Source: Salmonirosea aquatica
GTDB lineage: Bacteria > Bacteroidota > Bacteroidia > Cytophagales > Spirosomataceae
Assembly: GCF_009296315.1 (NCBI RefSeq)
Contig: NZ_WHLY01000002.1
Span: 5,554,501-5,618,500, forward strand
Direction: 5' to 3'
DNA: 64,000 bases
The position numbers were made by a program, and so were the translations under genes. Shown here in pieces: positions 16,794 through 24,968 of the stretch. The notes beneath the pieces were generated by a model. That model was not told the DNA's origin. It saw only the letters and a program-made list of their open reading frames with translations, and did not search any database. How positions within the stretch are numbered: the stretch's first letter is position 1; every line of letters starts with the position of its first letter.

Positions 16794-17273
16794 TTAATTT
16801 TCCCTGCTTTGCCCAAACCGCTGGTCAAATCGTAGCGGTACTTTTGAAATTACGGTAATCTTTTTAGCGTCCGGGTGATTTGGGTTGATCAGGTAGTTGA
16901 ATTCGGGAGGGACAATACTACTGGGTACCTTGAGTACTGCCGCATTATTTTCATAGACAAAATCATCCCCAATAAATTGGGTTTCCAGAATCGGTGGCTT
17001 GGCGTCCCAGTTTTCGGGCAGGTCTTCGAGGCGCAGTTCAAGTATTGCAACGTCGTCAGGGATATTAATCTCCACGTAGTGGCGGTCTGTGGGTAAATCC
17101 TCGCTGAGATCCAAGTGTACGGAAACTTCCAGCATAGCCAGGGCCCGGGATTCGGCGGTATAGACCAGGTAGGTATTCAGGCTATTCCAGCGGTACCCTT
17201 CCGTGAGCGCGGCCCCGATTCCTTTCAGGGTGGCGTCCAGGTACTTTTCCCTTTCAATTCTGTATACCCGCAT
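16794..17273 (-). CDS. RES-domain toxin
   Basis: The 159-residue protein fits the RES family named after conserved Arg, Glu and Ser: an N-terminal YRIEREKY segment, YTAESRALAMLE at about 38-49, and the ending region with NYLINPNHPDAKKI. Known RES toxins degrade cellular NAD+, and this one is expected to do the same in the cytoplasm. Its ATG overlaps the TGA of the upstream Xre gene by one base (TGATG), so the two are translationally coupled. Unlike the island to its left, this gene has normal GC and GGTACC content. Full domain length argues for an intact toxin. Confidence 0.85.
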   Translation of the reverse strand: MRVYRIEREKYLDATLKGIGAALTEGYRWNSLNTYLVYTAESRALAMLEVSVHLDLSEDLPTDRHYVEINIPDDVAILELRLEDLPENWDAKPPILETQFIGDDFVYENNAAVLKVPSSIVPPEFNYLINPNHPDAKKITVISKVPLRFDQRFGQSREN

Positions 17274-17776
17274 CAGGCCAAATTGCCGTATTCCAGCCTA
17301 TTGAGGCTATTCTTGACTTCCTGAATTCCCGTCAGGGAATCAAAGAGACTTTCCGGCGTAGCGCCCCCAAGGGCAATATTAGTTTTTTTGAGCCAGCGCT
17401 GGAATTTTTCCTCTTCATGGTTAAAGACCTCTATCCCAAAATCCAGCAACTCGGTCAGGACCAGAATCACCTCACTATCTCTTCCACTCAGCAGGTCTTT
17501 GTCCTTCTTCTTTTTATTGTAGGTAGTTTGAGGTACCCCAAACAGGTTTAAAAGTTGTTTCACGGGTAAATTGGCCCGCCTACTGATCACTTCGATCGTT
17601 TCGTAGGGAAGTCCTTTCCGGATGAGACGCACTCTATCCATTTGGGTAGCCCATACATAGGTACCCTCCGTAGCTTCCAGGCGCCACTCGCGGCTTCCGG
17701 CTTTCATTGCCCTTGCCCGTTGAATGCTTTTCCGGGGGTTGTACCTCCCGGCATTTTTTTCTGCTATGGTCTCCAT
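17273..17776 (-). CDS. Xre/MbcA/ParS-type antitoxin of RES module
   Basis: I prefer ATG 17776 (METIAEKN) over the upstream start at 17806, because the latter would run into the operator palindrome. The 167-residue protein has an N-terminal basic region, a helix-turn-helix-like middle (YETIEVISRRANLPVKQLLNLFGV) and a C-terminal DUF2384 toxin-binding domain ending in the segment ALGGATPESLFDSLTG, the signature of ParS/MbcA antitoxins. It should bind and neutralise the RES toxin encoded immediately downstream and repress the operon through the inverted repeat upstream. Confidence 0.85.
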   Translation of the reverse strand: METIAEKNAGRYNPRKSIQRARAMKAGSREWRLEATEGTYVWATQMDRVRLIRKGLPYETIEVISRRANLPVKQLLNLFGVPQTTYNKKKKDKDLLSGRDSEVILVLTELLDFGIEVFNHEEEKFQRWLKKTNIALGGATPESLFDSLTGIQEVKNSLNRLEYGNLA

Positions 17777-17802
17777 GACAACAAATTTGTTATGAAGATA
17801 CA

Positions 17803-17829
17803 GCATATTTGCTGCAATGGCAAATATGC
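17803..17829. promoter_or_regulatory. Operator palindrome of the RES/Xre operon
   Basis: GCATATTTGC (17803-17812) and GCAAATATGC (17820-17829) are perfect 10-bp inverted arms separated by 7 nt. The element begins 27 bp upstream of the antitoxin start at 17776, where the promoter should be. The second half of the left arm forms a nested near-palindrome (CAGCATATTTGCTG). This is the expected place and form of an autoregulatory site for the Xre-type antitoxin. Confidence 0.65.
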
Positions 17830-17983
17830 AGTGAATAAATTTGAAAGTAATAGTCAGTTGAGATGACAGGTACCCTCAAGTTCGGTAGATTGGAAAATTA
17901 GAATTGTTAAGAATTTGATAGTCAGTAGATAAATGAGATTGTGTGCAAGTTGCGTCGATGACATTAGAATGAAGGGCAGGAAG

Positions 17984-18472
17984 CTACATCTGAGCCGGAG
18001 CCATAAGTTCCGCCGAGCCGAACAAAACACTGAACCGCTTGCACCAGATCAGTACCTGCTTGCGTTTGGCTACCTCGGCGTTATCGGGCAGCGTCAGGTA
18101 GAAATTTCCCGTATTTTTCAACTCCACCAATTCGATGAAATTATTGGCCTTTGTATCTTCGGCCAGGTATATACGTAAGTCGGGTCCTTCGTCGGTTTTG
18201 AAACTGTCAAACACTAGAGTATAGGTTGTTCCCTGCCGATACAGTTTTACCGTACCGGAGGTAGGATGACCACCATCCTTGAATTTACCCTCCGAAACCA
18301 GCGTTTGGGTAGTGGGATCGAAGGTGGTGCTGCCCGAAGAGGTACCTCCAGTCGAGTCACCGGGCGTGATATTGACATTGTCGGCGGGCGTCAGTTCCTT
18401 GTTCTTACAGGACATAACCGCCACTAAGGCACAAACAAGCAGTAGGGTAAAACTTTTCAGGTGATACTTCAT
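17984..18472 (-). CDS. DM13-domain lipoprotein
   Basis: The start is placed at ATG 18472 (MKYHLKSF), nine codons inside the longest frame, because it gives a regular lipoprotein leader ending in ALVAVMSC with the lipid-attached Cys. A Thr/Ser/Gly-rich linker follows, then a DM13 domain over the last 100 residues: FDSFKTDEGPDLRIYLAED and the conserved VLIWCKRFSVLFGSAEL, whose Cys is thought to take part in electron transfer. The protein should sit on the outer face of a membrane. It is a single gene between the RES/Xre operon and the oxidoreductase gene. Confidence 0.85.
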   Translation of the reverse strand: MKYHLKSFTLLLVCALVAVMSCKNKELTPADNVNITPGDSTGGTSSGSTTFDPTTQTLVSEGKFKDGGHPTSGTVKLYRQGTTYTLVFDSFKTDEGPDLRIYLAEDTKANNFIELVELKNTGNFYLTLPDNAEVAKRKQVLIWCKRFSVLFGSAELMAPAQM

Positions 18473-18679
18473 GAGGTATATAAAATTTAATAAAAGCACG
18501 AACTGTTATTTCTATTACGTGGCCAACCGCCTGATTGGTTGCGTGGCAGATAGCCGAAACCTACCTGTATAACGAACTGAGAATAAGGTACCCCTTTATT
18601 TTTGCAATAACCAGTAAACGCAGGCCGAATTATTGTGGACTTGATGGTGAAACCAGTATTCACCAGTCGATCCATTCCC

Positions 18680-19963
18680 ATGAGCGAACCCCAGCCAACC
18701 GATCCGGTACCATCGTATCCCGTACCAACATACAGTGCCTACCAGGTACCCGACGGACCCAAGGTACCCACTTCGCCGCCCTATTCACCGCCGGCGGAGG
18801 TACCTGCGGCTACGGATAAGCCCATCGAACTGGAAACCTGGAAGTCGGATGCCGACCGGAAATCAGCCGGGGTACCTACGCCGCTGCCCGCGGAGGAGCG
18901 GGTGGGTTACGCGCTTGTGGGGTTGGGTCACCTCACGCTGGAGGAAATTCTGCCCGCCCTGAGTACCTGCCGGAAGTCAAAATCGGTGGCGCTGGTGAGT
19001 GGTAATCCGGAAAAATTACAAAAGGTAGCACGGCAGTACGGCATCAAATCCGAAAACTGCTTCAGCTACGAAACCTACGACCAACTGAAAGACAACGCGG
19101 AGGTACAGGTCATCTACATTGTGTTGCCCAACTCCATGCACGCCGAATTCACGATTCGGGGCGCCCGGGCCGGCAAGCACATTCTGTGCGAAAAGCCCAT
19201 GGCCAACTCCGTGGCCGAGTGCCAGGCTATGATCGATGCCTGCCAGCAGTCCAACCGCAAGCTTATGATTGCTTACCGGATTCAGTACGAGCCCTACAAC
19301 CGCTACGTGCGCGAGCAGGTGCAGAAGCAGGAATTTGGCAAGCCCAAGTTTGTGGATGCCTACAATTGTCAGTCGTCGGCCAACCCCCGGCATTGGCGAC
19401 ATATCAAGGCGCTGGCGGGCGGCGGTGCGCTGCCCGATATCGGGCTTTACTGCCTCAATACCACCCGTTTTATTCTGGGCGAGGAACCCGTCGAGGTGTC
19501 GGCCTACGTGCATAGCGATCCTGACAATCCGCTGTTCCGGGAAGTGGAGGAGGTATGTACCTGGCAAATGAAATTCCCCAGCGGCGTCATTGCCCAGTGC
19601 GCCACCCACTACAATGTCCACGAAGCGCGGCAGTACCGCGTCATGACCGAGCGCGGCGGATACGAACTGGCTCAGGCCTACGCGTATTCGGGACAAAAAC
19701 TCACCACCTCGCGAGCCGATGGCGCCATAGTCCGGCAGGAGCAGGTGAGTATTACGCCCAAAAATCAGTTCGCCATGGAAATGGATGTGTTCTCAGCTTG
19801 CATTCTCGAAGACAAGGTACCTTACTCCGGTGGTGAAGAAGGGTTGCAGGATCAGCGGATCATGGAAGCAATCTATCAGTCCGCACGGGAACGCCGGCCC
19901 ATTCCTCTGCCTATTATCGAGAAAAAGGATGCATTTCGGGGGCAGGAGCCGGAGTTAGATTAG
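18680..19963 (+). CDS. Gfo/Idh/MocA-family oxidoreductase
   Basis: I choose ATG 18680 (MSEPQPTD) over the frame start at 18635. The first 70 residues are a Pro-rich, low-complexity linker in which several Val-Pro pairs are encoded by GGTACC (five copies within 18706-18876). The Rossmann domain follows (YALVGLGHL at about 76), then CEKPMA, the Gfo/Idh/MocA EKP motif, and the C-terminal domain with GGGALPDIGLYCLN. The closest relatives are glucose-fructose oxidoreductase-like enzymes acting on sugars with tightly bound NADP. No Tat signal is visible, so it is probably cytoplasmic. Confidence 0.85.
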   Translation: MSEPQPTDPVPSYPVPTYSAYQVPDGPKVPTSPPYSPPAEVPAATDKPIELETWKSDADRKSAGVPTPLPAEERVGYALVGLGHLTLEEILPALSTCRKSKSVALVSGNPEKLQKVARQYGIKSENCFSYETYDQLKDNAEVQVIYIVLPNSMHAEFTIRGARAGKHILCEKPMANSVAECQAMIDACQQSNRKLMIAYRIQYEPYNRYVREQVQKQEFGKPKFVDAYNCQSSANPRHWRHIKALAGGGALPDIGLYCLNTTRFILGEEPVEVSAYVHSDPDNPLFREVEEVCTWQMKFPSGVIAQCATHYNVHEARQYRVMTERGGYELAQAYAYSGQKLTTSRADGAIVRQEQVSITPKNQFAMEMDVFSACILEDKVPYSGGEEGLQDQRIMEAIYQSARERRPIPLPIIEKKDAFRGQEPELD

Positions 19964-20020
19964 GGGCTGAGGGGATACAGAAAAGAAGAAATTTGCCAGG
20001 GTAGGAAGTTTTACATAGCC

Positions 20021-21067
20021 TTATGCGCTTTTTCCCCTTCGCAATATTTTCACGATCCGATTGTATACGATTTCCGACAAATTCCAGGTGTACCCGCCAC
20101 TGGTACTGGCAAACAGAACAACGACTGCATCCATGTCTTTGTAATACCGGGCAATACTGGAGTAGCCGGGTAACAATCCCGTATGTTCATATACGTAGAT
20201 AGATGAATAAATAGCTTGTTCGTTATCATCCAGCAAAGAGCCATCGTTCAATGCCCGTAAGAATACTCCCACATCCCTTGCTGTCGCTACCATGGAGCCG
20301 GCAGGGCTAATGAAATCATTTTGTTTTAAATCAGCATGGTACCCTACGTCATACCCACTCATGACATCGGCTGTATCCACTTCACTCAGCAAACTGTACG
20401 TATCGTTCAGCCCAAGCGGCATCAAAATTTCCTCCCTGATATATTGGTGATGGCTATATCCCAGTGTCTTATCCAGGATTTCGCCGATCAATAGATAATT
20501 CGTATTGGAATAACTGTATTTTTTATCGGGTTCAAAGTCACCAGGCTTATCCAGCACCAATGCAAGATTTTCTCTATTGCCTTTTGGGGGAGCTTCCCAG
20601 TAGTGGGGAGTATCGGTATAATTGGGAATGCCGCTTCTGTGCTGCACCATCATTTTCAGCGTGATTTTATCGGCATTTTCAATTCGTCCCGCAAGTTCCG
20701 GAAGGTAATCAGTGAGCGTTTTATCCAATGACAATTTCTTGTCATTGACCAGCTTGGCGACCGCAACAGCCACATACAACTTGCTGATACTGGCAATCTT
20801 GAATAATGAATGAGGATCGGCCGGTACTTTGTTCTCCCTGTTTTTCCAGCCACCCGCGTACAAAGCGGGTGGCTGACCTGCCTGGTCCACGTAAACAATC
20901 ACTCCATCTAAGCCAAGGTCAACGGCTTCATCAACCTGTTCCTGAACTGTATCAGGTAGTGGCGTTATCCAGGCTTTTAGTATAATCCATGGTACGAAGA
21001 ATAGGGAAATCAGAGTTCCTAGGACCAACGAAATTTGAACAATCCGTTTGGTTTGTGGCTTTGTCAT
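20021..21067 (-). CDS. Serine hydrolase, beta-lactamase class C family
   Basis: The 348-residue protein has an N-terminal transmembrane anchor (about 9-31) and a penicillin-binding-protein-like fold. The SxxK motif is SISK at 93-96, the Tyr-Ser-Asn motif is in SYSNTNY, and HTGLLPGYSS replaces the K-T-G box, as is common in esterase-type members. It may cleave D-alanyl peptides or esters in the periplasm; antibiotic hydrolysis cannot be assumed. It is convergent with the oxidoreductase gene and stands alone. Confidence 0.85.
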   Translation of the reverse strand: MTKPQTKRIVQISLVLGTLISLFFVPWIILKAWITPLPDTVQEQVDEAVDLGLDGVIVYVDQAGQPPALYAGGWKNRENKVPADPHSLFKIASISKLYVAVAVAKLVNDKKLSLDKTLTDYLPELAGRIENADKITLKMMVQHRSGIPNYTDTPHYWEAPPKGNRENLALVLDKPGDFEPDKKYSYSNTNYLLIGEILDKTLGYSHHQYIREEILMPLGLNDTYSLLSEVDTADVMSGYDVGYHADLKQNDFISPAGSMVATARDVGVFLRALNDGSLLDDNEQAIYSSIYVYEHTGLLPGYSSIARYYKDMDAVVVLFASTSGGYTWNLSEIVYNRIVKILRRGKSA

Positions 21068-21222
21068 GCGGTTTCAGGAAGGTTTACTTGTCTGCAATGG
21101 CTCGTGACCTCCGAATAAAATAAACGAAGACCGTTGCATTTGTCCATTCCCAATATATAACTAACTGCGGGTTATGCCAAATCTATGGATGGGTTAAGTA
21201 AGTACTTGCCTGGGTTGAATCC

Positions 21223-22314
21223 TCACTTCCCTGCTCCTTTAACAGGGTAGGCTTTGACCAACGCCTCCGCCTCTTTGGCCGTTATCTTTGATACCGTCCC
21301 ATGCCGGGCTTCCGACGGGAAATCGACGTCCTCCACCACCGACCAGTGAATCAGATCCGGCGAGTAGGAAGCCCCGAAGCGGTTGGTCATGCAATAGTCA
21401 TAGAGCAATAGCCAACCCGGTTTGAGGGGATCGGTCATGACGGTGGGGCCTTCAGTGATTACGGGAACGATCTGTCCGGTGTTCATGGGGCCTTCTATGA
21501 TATTGTACGGCCCTTCGAGATTTTTGGAGGTAGCGACCCGGATGGCCCTGCGTTCGCCGGTTTTGGCACCGAATTCTTCTTCCTTATGGTAAAGGTAATA
21601 AGTACCATCGCGTTCCAGCAGGGTACCGTCGATCACGGAATAGGGGGGAGCGAAGAGTACTTTGGCCGGGGTGAAGGTTTTCCAGTCGCGGGTCTTGCAG
21701 TACCAAAGCCGGCTTTCCTTCCAGCCCGCGTCTTTGTAGGAAGATGACCACACGAGCGTATACTCGCCGGTTTTGTCCTCATAAAACCATTCGGGGGCCC
21801 AGATATTCCGGGCCAGAGCGCCGGACTCGTTCCGGGCGTCTTTCATCAAAGGCAAGGTACCTTCCACATGCCAGTGGATCAGGTCTTTGGAGGTAGCATA
21901 AAGGCAGCTCGGCCCTACCTGTTCGCGGTCGCTGCGCCGGCCACCACCGGTAGCCAGCAAACGCCACAGTCCATCCGGACCGCGCCGCACGTAAGGATCA
22001 CGCATCTGCTGTTCCCACAGGGGTTTGTTGTCATTGAGGGGAGTCCAGTGGCGGCCGTCGTTCGAGAGCGCAATGTGGAGTTTTTCTTCCTGCATAGGGT
22101 CGGGTAGGGGTACCTCTACGGTATTGCCCTTGGCGTCGATCTCGATCCGGGTCGGGTACCGCTGACGGAAGTACGTCATCATCCATACGTCTTTTCCTTT
22201 TTCAATTTTGAACGGTTTGCTGGCCGCTGCTTTTTCGGGGGCTGATTTTTGAGCAGGTTGCGCCCAGGCGGCTGTAAGGGAGAGGGCCAGGAGGATATAT
22301 AAGGTGTGTTTCAT
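21223..22314 (-). CDS. Secreted GH43-like glycosidase
   Basis: The 363-residue protein starts with a signal peptide ending in AWAQ and a short Ala/Lys-rich linker, followed by a five-bladed propeller of the GH43/GH117-like type. Each blade has a typical Asp- or Glu-containing opening strand: QMRDPYVRRGPDGLWRL, IWAPEWFYEDKTGEYTLVW and VIDGTLLERDGTYYLYH, which supply the likely catalytic acids. Asp-x-W repeats such as DLIHWHVEG and DWKTFTP mark the blade ends. It probably removes terminal sugars from a plant or algal polysaccharide. The substrate is not predictable from sequence. Confidence 0.75.
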   Translation of the reverse strand: MKHTLYILLALSLTAAWAQPAQKSAPEKAAASKPFKIEKGKDVWMMTYFRQRYPTRIEIDAKGNTVEVPLPDPMQEEKLHIALSNDGRHWTPLNDNKPLWEQQMRDPYVRRGPDGLWRLLATGGGRRSDREQVGPSCLYATSKDLIHWHVEGTLPLMKDARNESGALARNIWAPEWFYEDKTGEYTLVWSSSYKDAGWKESRLWYCKTRDWKTFTPAKVLFAPPYSVIDGTLLERDGTYYLYHKEEEFGAKTGERRAIRVATSKNLEGPYNIIEGPMNTGQIVPVITEGPTVMTDPLKPGWLLLYDYCMTNRFGASYSPDLIHWSVVEDVDFPSEARHGTVSKITAKEAEALVKAYPVKGAGK

Positions 22315-22493
22315 TGATTTGGGATATTTATTGGGGATAAATTTTTTTACAAGTCATTTCCAATCGAGTAAGGCGTTTTGTGCTATAGATCTACGGTGAA
22401 TAAGCCGTATCAACATTTCGCCAAACGCCTGTTACAAGCTAGCCTTCTGTTATTGATGGGTGAATTAGAATGTAAAGTAAAGTTTCAGGCTTA

Positions 22494-22577
22494 CACGCCG
22501 GAGGCGTCGATGGTTAATAGCAATAGTTGGAATAGTCAAGCTTAGCACCCCGGAGGGGTCGACCCCTCCGGGGTGCT
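22494..22577. repeat. REP-like element with a 34-bp perfect palindrome
   Basis: Bases 22544-22577 are a perfect 34-bp palindrome (half-site AGCACCCCGGAGGGGTC). Just to its left a related but imperfect unit occurs (CGCCGGAGGCGTCGATGG), sharing the core CGGAGGxGTCGA. The element lies between the stop of the HEAT-repeat gene and the start of the GH43-like gene. A T-rich stretch follows on the plus strand only, while both neighbouring genes are on the minus strand, so it is not a standard terminator for either. It looks like a dispersed intergenic REP-type sequence. Confidence 0.5.
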
Positions 22578-22600
22578 TTCTTTACGGCTTTATTCATCTA

Positions 22601-24154
22601 TCAATAATTGAAGTAAAAGTCAAGTCCATATACTGGGTTTGTTTTAAAATATTGTTTGTCCTCTTGTTTCTCGCTTACGAAGTTGAAAACCTGTTTTGCT
22701 CTTTCAATTTCTCCTTGTTTTGGTGTTGAAAATAGTCTTACTGCTCTTGCTCGCCAAATTTGTAAATATTCAAACGCCAATTGTCTTATGTTTTCGTTTT
22801 CGTCTATTGTTCCAATCATCAAATCAGGGATTGCTGTCCAACCGCCAACTTTGTTAAAGAGTTTGAGCATAGACTTTTTTAAATCATAATTGCCTATTTC
22901 GTAAATGCTTCTTGCCTTTGTTAAGACTTCTTGTCTCGGAATGTGAGATAGGAATTCAATGATTACGTTTCTAAGTCCAATATATGGACTGTCAAGGTTT
23001 GCTAATGCAAAAGCATAAGAACTTCCTTCGTCAAGTTTGCAAAGAGCTAAAAATGCTGTTTTTTTAACTCTTGTTTTTTTATGGCCAAGGTATGACTTAA
23101 CAGTTTTCGAATACGGTTTTCCTTCGATTTCAGCAAGTCCGCTTAAAGAACCAATTACTTGGTAGTTCATCTGTAAGTTGTCATTGTAAAATATTGCAAA
23201 GTCAATGTTTGATTGTTTAAGCGTAAATCTTGCAAAATGTCTTATCGTGGCTGAATTGTCCGCTAAAAATTTCTTTACTGTTACTTCAAAGCCGTTTTTG
23301 TCTTTTAAGCAATAAAGCGTTTGAAGTCGAATATTTGCTGATTTGTCATTGAGTAATTGCTTGATTTCTGCTTGCCCAAGTTTGTCAAAATGGTTTATTG
23401 CTAAGCTTCTAATTAAAAAATGTTTGTCTGCTAGAAACAATTTTAACTCTTGTGATTTTTCTCTAAATGAACTTGAAATGTGTCTCGCCAAAAGTATTCT
23501 CAGCTTATCTTGGTATTGCTTAAAGTTGTCAATTACATACATTCTGTTGCTAGTTACTATGAACTCAACAATTTCTTGGTAAATACCACTAAGGTCTGTC
23601 CGCTCAATTTTTTGAAGCCACTCAAAAATTGGCAAATTTTCAATTAAACTGTCAATATAATCAGTTGTTTTATACTTGTTAATTCCATTTAGTGCCGCTT
23701 GTCGAACTGGCAAAACCCAATCTGCCAAACGATAAATTAAAAATTGTATGGCTCTTGGACTGTCGACTTGTGTAAGTTTTTTAACTGCTTTTTCTCTTAT
23801 GTACCCACTACTGTTTAATGAACTTATTGCTAATAACTCAACATATTGTTCTTTTGGAAAATTAGCTTCATAGAAATCAATGTCGCCTTTTGAAATGCTA
23901 CAATGTTTGAGAGTGCCGTAATATCCCTTTTTACTGTCAATCTTTTTGAACAGATGAATTATTGTATTGCAAGTAGCTTCTCTTATTTCTCTATTGTCAT
24001 CTTTTAGAAATTCTGTCAAATTGTAAATAAGACTTGGATAACCATCATTGGCAATTTTAGCCAAAGCGTTAATTTTCTCTTCTGTGTTGCCTTTTGAGAA
24101 AAACCAAGTCTTGTTAGGTTGTCTTAAAGCTTCTATGTATTGCCACATTTCCAT
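22601..24154 (-). CDS. HEAT-repeat protein
   Basis: The 517-residue protein is built almost entirely of HEAT-like helical pairs, for example SPRAIQFLIYRLADWVLPVR, RQAALNGINKY, SANIRLQTLYCLKDKNG, TRVKKTAFLALCKLDEG and NENIRQLAFEYLQIW. There is no enzyme domain or membrane segment, so it is most likely a cytoplasmic protein-binding scaffold. It is a lone AT-rich gene without GGTACC, flanked by the REP-like palindrome on one side and an inverted-repeat cluster on the other, which suggests acquisition. No partner gene is adjacent. Confidence 0.75.
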   Translation of the reverse strand: MEMWQYIEALRQPNKTWFFSKGNTEEKINALAKIANDGYPSLIYNLTEFLKDDNREIREATCNTIIHLFKKIDSKKGYYGTLKHCSISKGDIDFYEANFPKEQYVELLAISSLNSSGYIREKAVKKLTQVDSPRAIQFLIYRLADWVLPVRQAALNGINKYKTTDYIDSLIENLPIFEWLQKIERTDLSGIYQEIVEFIVTSNRMYVIDNFKQYQDKLRILLARHISSSFREKSQELKLFLADKHFLIRSLAINHFDKLGQAEIKQLLNDKSANIRLQTLYCLKDKNGFEVTVKKFLADNSATIRHFARFTLKQSNIDFAIFYNDNLQMNYQVIGSLSGLAEIEGKPYSKTVKSYLGHKKTRVKKTAFLALCKLDEGSSYAFALANLDSPYIGLRNVIIEFLSHIPRQEVLTKARSIYEIGNYDLKKSMLKLFNKVGGWTAIPDLMIGTIDENENIRQLAFEYLQIWRARAVRLFSTPKQGEIERAKQVFNFVSEKQEDKQYFKTNPVYGLDFYFNY

Positions 24155-24201
24155 TTCTTGTTGTATCGTCTTTTAGGCTTGCCTACAAAACATCTGCATA
24201 A

Positions 24202-24251
24202 ACGCAATAAATTGCGTACATACCTCCAAATATACCTATATACGCAGGTAT
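24202..24251. repeat. Inverted-repeat cluster at island edge
   Basis: ACGCAAT and ATTGCGT (7-bp arms, 2-nt spacer, 24202-24217) are followed by ATACCT...AGGTAT with a longer spacer, ending at 24251. The 19-mer CGTACATACCTCCAAATAT at 24215-24233 repeats the sequence at 16726-16744 with one change. It lies between the AT-rich HEAT-repeat gene and the GC-richer DUF4269 gene. Confidence 0.35.
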
Positions 24252-24291
24252 TTCACTTCTTGCTACTGGAAAGGTACCAACCACTCCTCAA

Positions 24292-24828
24292 TTATTTCTT
24301 ATATTCATAATCCAGCAACGCTTGATAAGGATTCCCTTGCAAACCAAGCAATTGTGCAAAGGCAGGTTCTGTTTTCAGCCCGCTCTTTTTTAACTCCCGA
24401 ATTTTCGTTTTGAAGGCCGGACCCATCTTTTGGAGGATTTCATATTCAAGTACCATGTGCCGGTACGCTTCCTGCTGATGCGTAGGGCGGTTTTGACCAA
24501 ACACTTCGATCACAAAATTTTCGGCGGAGAACCTGGCCACGAGGGTTTGAAAGCCATTTATTTCGTAGTGCCGAAGCTGAAAATCGGGTAGGTACCCCCA
24601 GTGTTGTCGAACTGTCTGTATGTATTCATCCGCAAACTGCCAATAACAAATGATATCCAGATCGCTGCCGTCAATATCGATATCCAGCGGAATGGTTCCC
24701 GTCAGCAGGGGCGAATATGCTTTCAGCTTGTCGAAAATGCCCAGGTCGATGAGGGCATGGTAGGCGCGGCGCTGTGTGGGGGTACCTTCCCGCAGGTAGG
24801 TGATGTCGCTAAATAAAGGTTGAGGCAT
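24292..24828 (-). CDS. DUF4269 nucleotidyltransferase-like protein
   Basis: I start at ATG 24828 (MPQPLFSD); the longer frame to 24867 lacks support. The 178 residues match DUF4269: the N-terminal helix RRAYHALIDLGIF, then GTIPLDIDIDGSDLDI, which resembles the G-S/T...D-x-D core of nucleotidyltransferases, and further conserved segments FVIEVFGQNRPTHQQEAYRHM and LLGLQGNPYQALLDYE. Activity has not been established for the family as far as I know. It ends just outside the AT-rich island and has a host-like GGTACC content. Confidence 0.8.
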   Translation of the reverse strand: MPQPLFSDITYLREGTPTQRRAYHALIDLGIFDKLKAYSPLLTGTIPLDIDIDGSDLDIICYWQFADEYIQTVRQHWGYLPDFQLRHYEINGFQTLVARFSAENFVIEVFGQNRPTHQQEAYRHMVLEYEILQKMGPAFKTKIRELKKSGLKTEPAFAQLLGLQGNPYQALLDYEYKK

Positions 24829-24924
24829 GACACTAAAAATCGAAATCGTAAAATTTCGGCCTGACACGTAAAGTGATACCTTGTGAAGGGTACCTCATCG
24901 ACAGACAGGCAAACAACCAAAAAA

Positions 24925-24949
24925 GGCGACCAATACGGTCGCCTTTTTT
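24925..24949. terminator. Bidirectional terminator after sucC
   Basis: The stem GGCGACC/GGTCGCC with a 5-nt loop is preceded by an A-run and followed by TTTTTT, so it works on both strands. It lies 20 bp beyond the sucC stop at 24969 and should end sucC transcripts read leftward. Confidence 0.85.
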
Positions 24950-24968
24950 GGTATCAAAAGTTTGCTGG

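Noticed and set aside
22320-24300. A displaced gene end flanking the HEAT-repeat gene
   Set aside because: The DUF4269 end at 24292 has no copy near 22320-22600.
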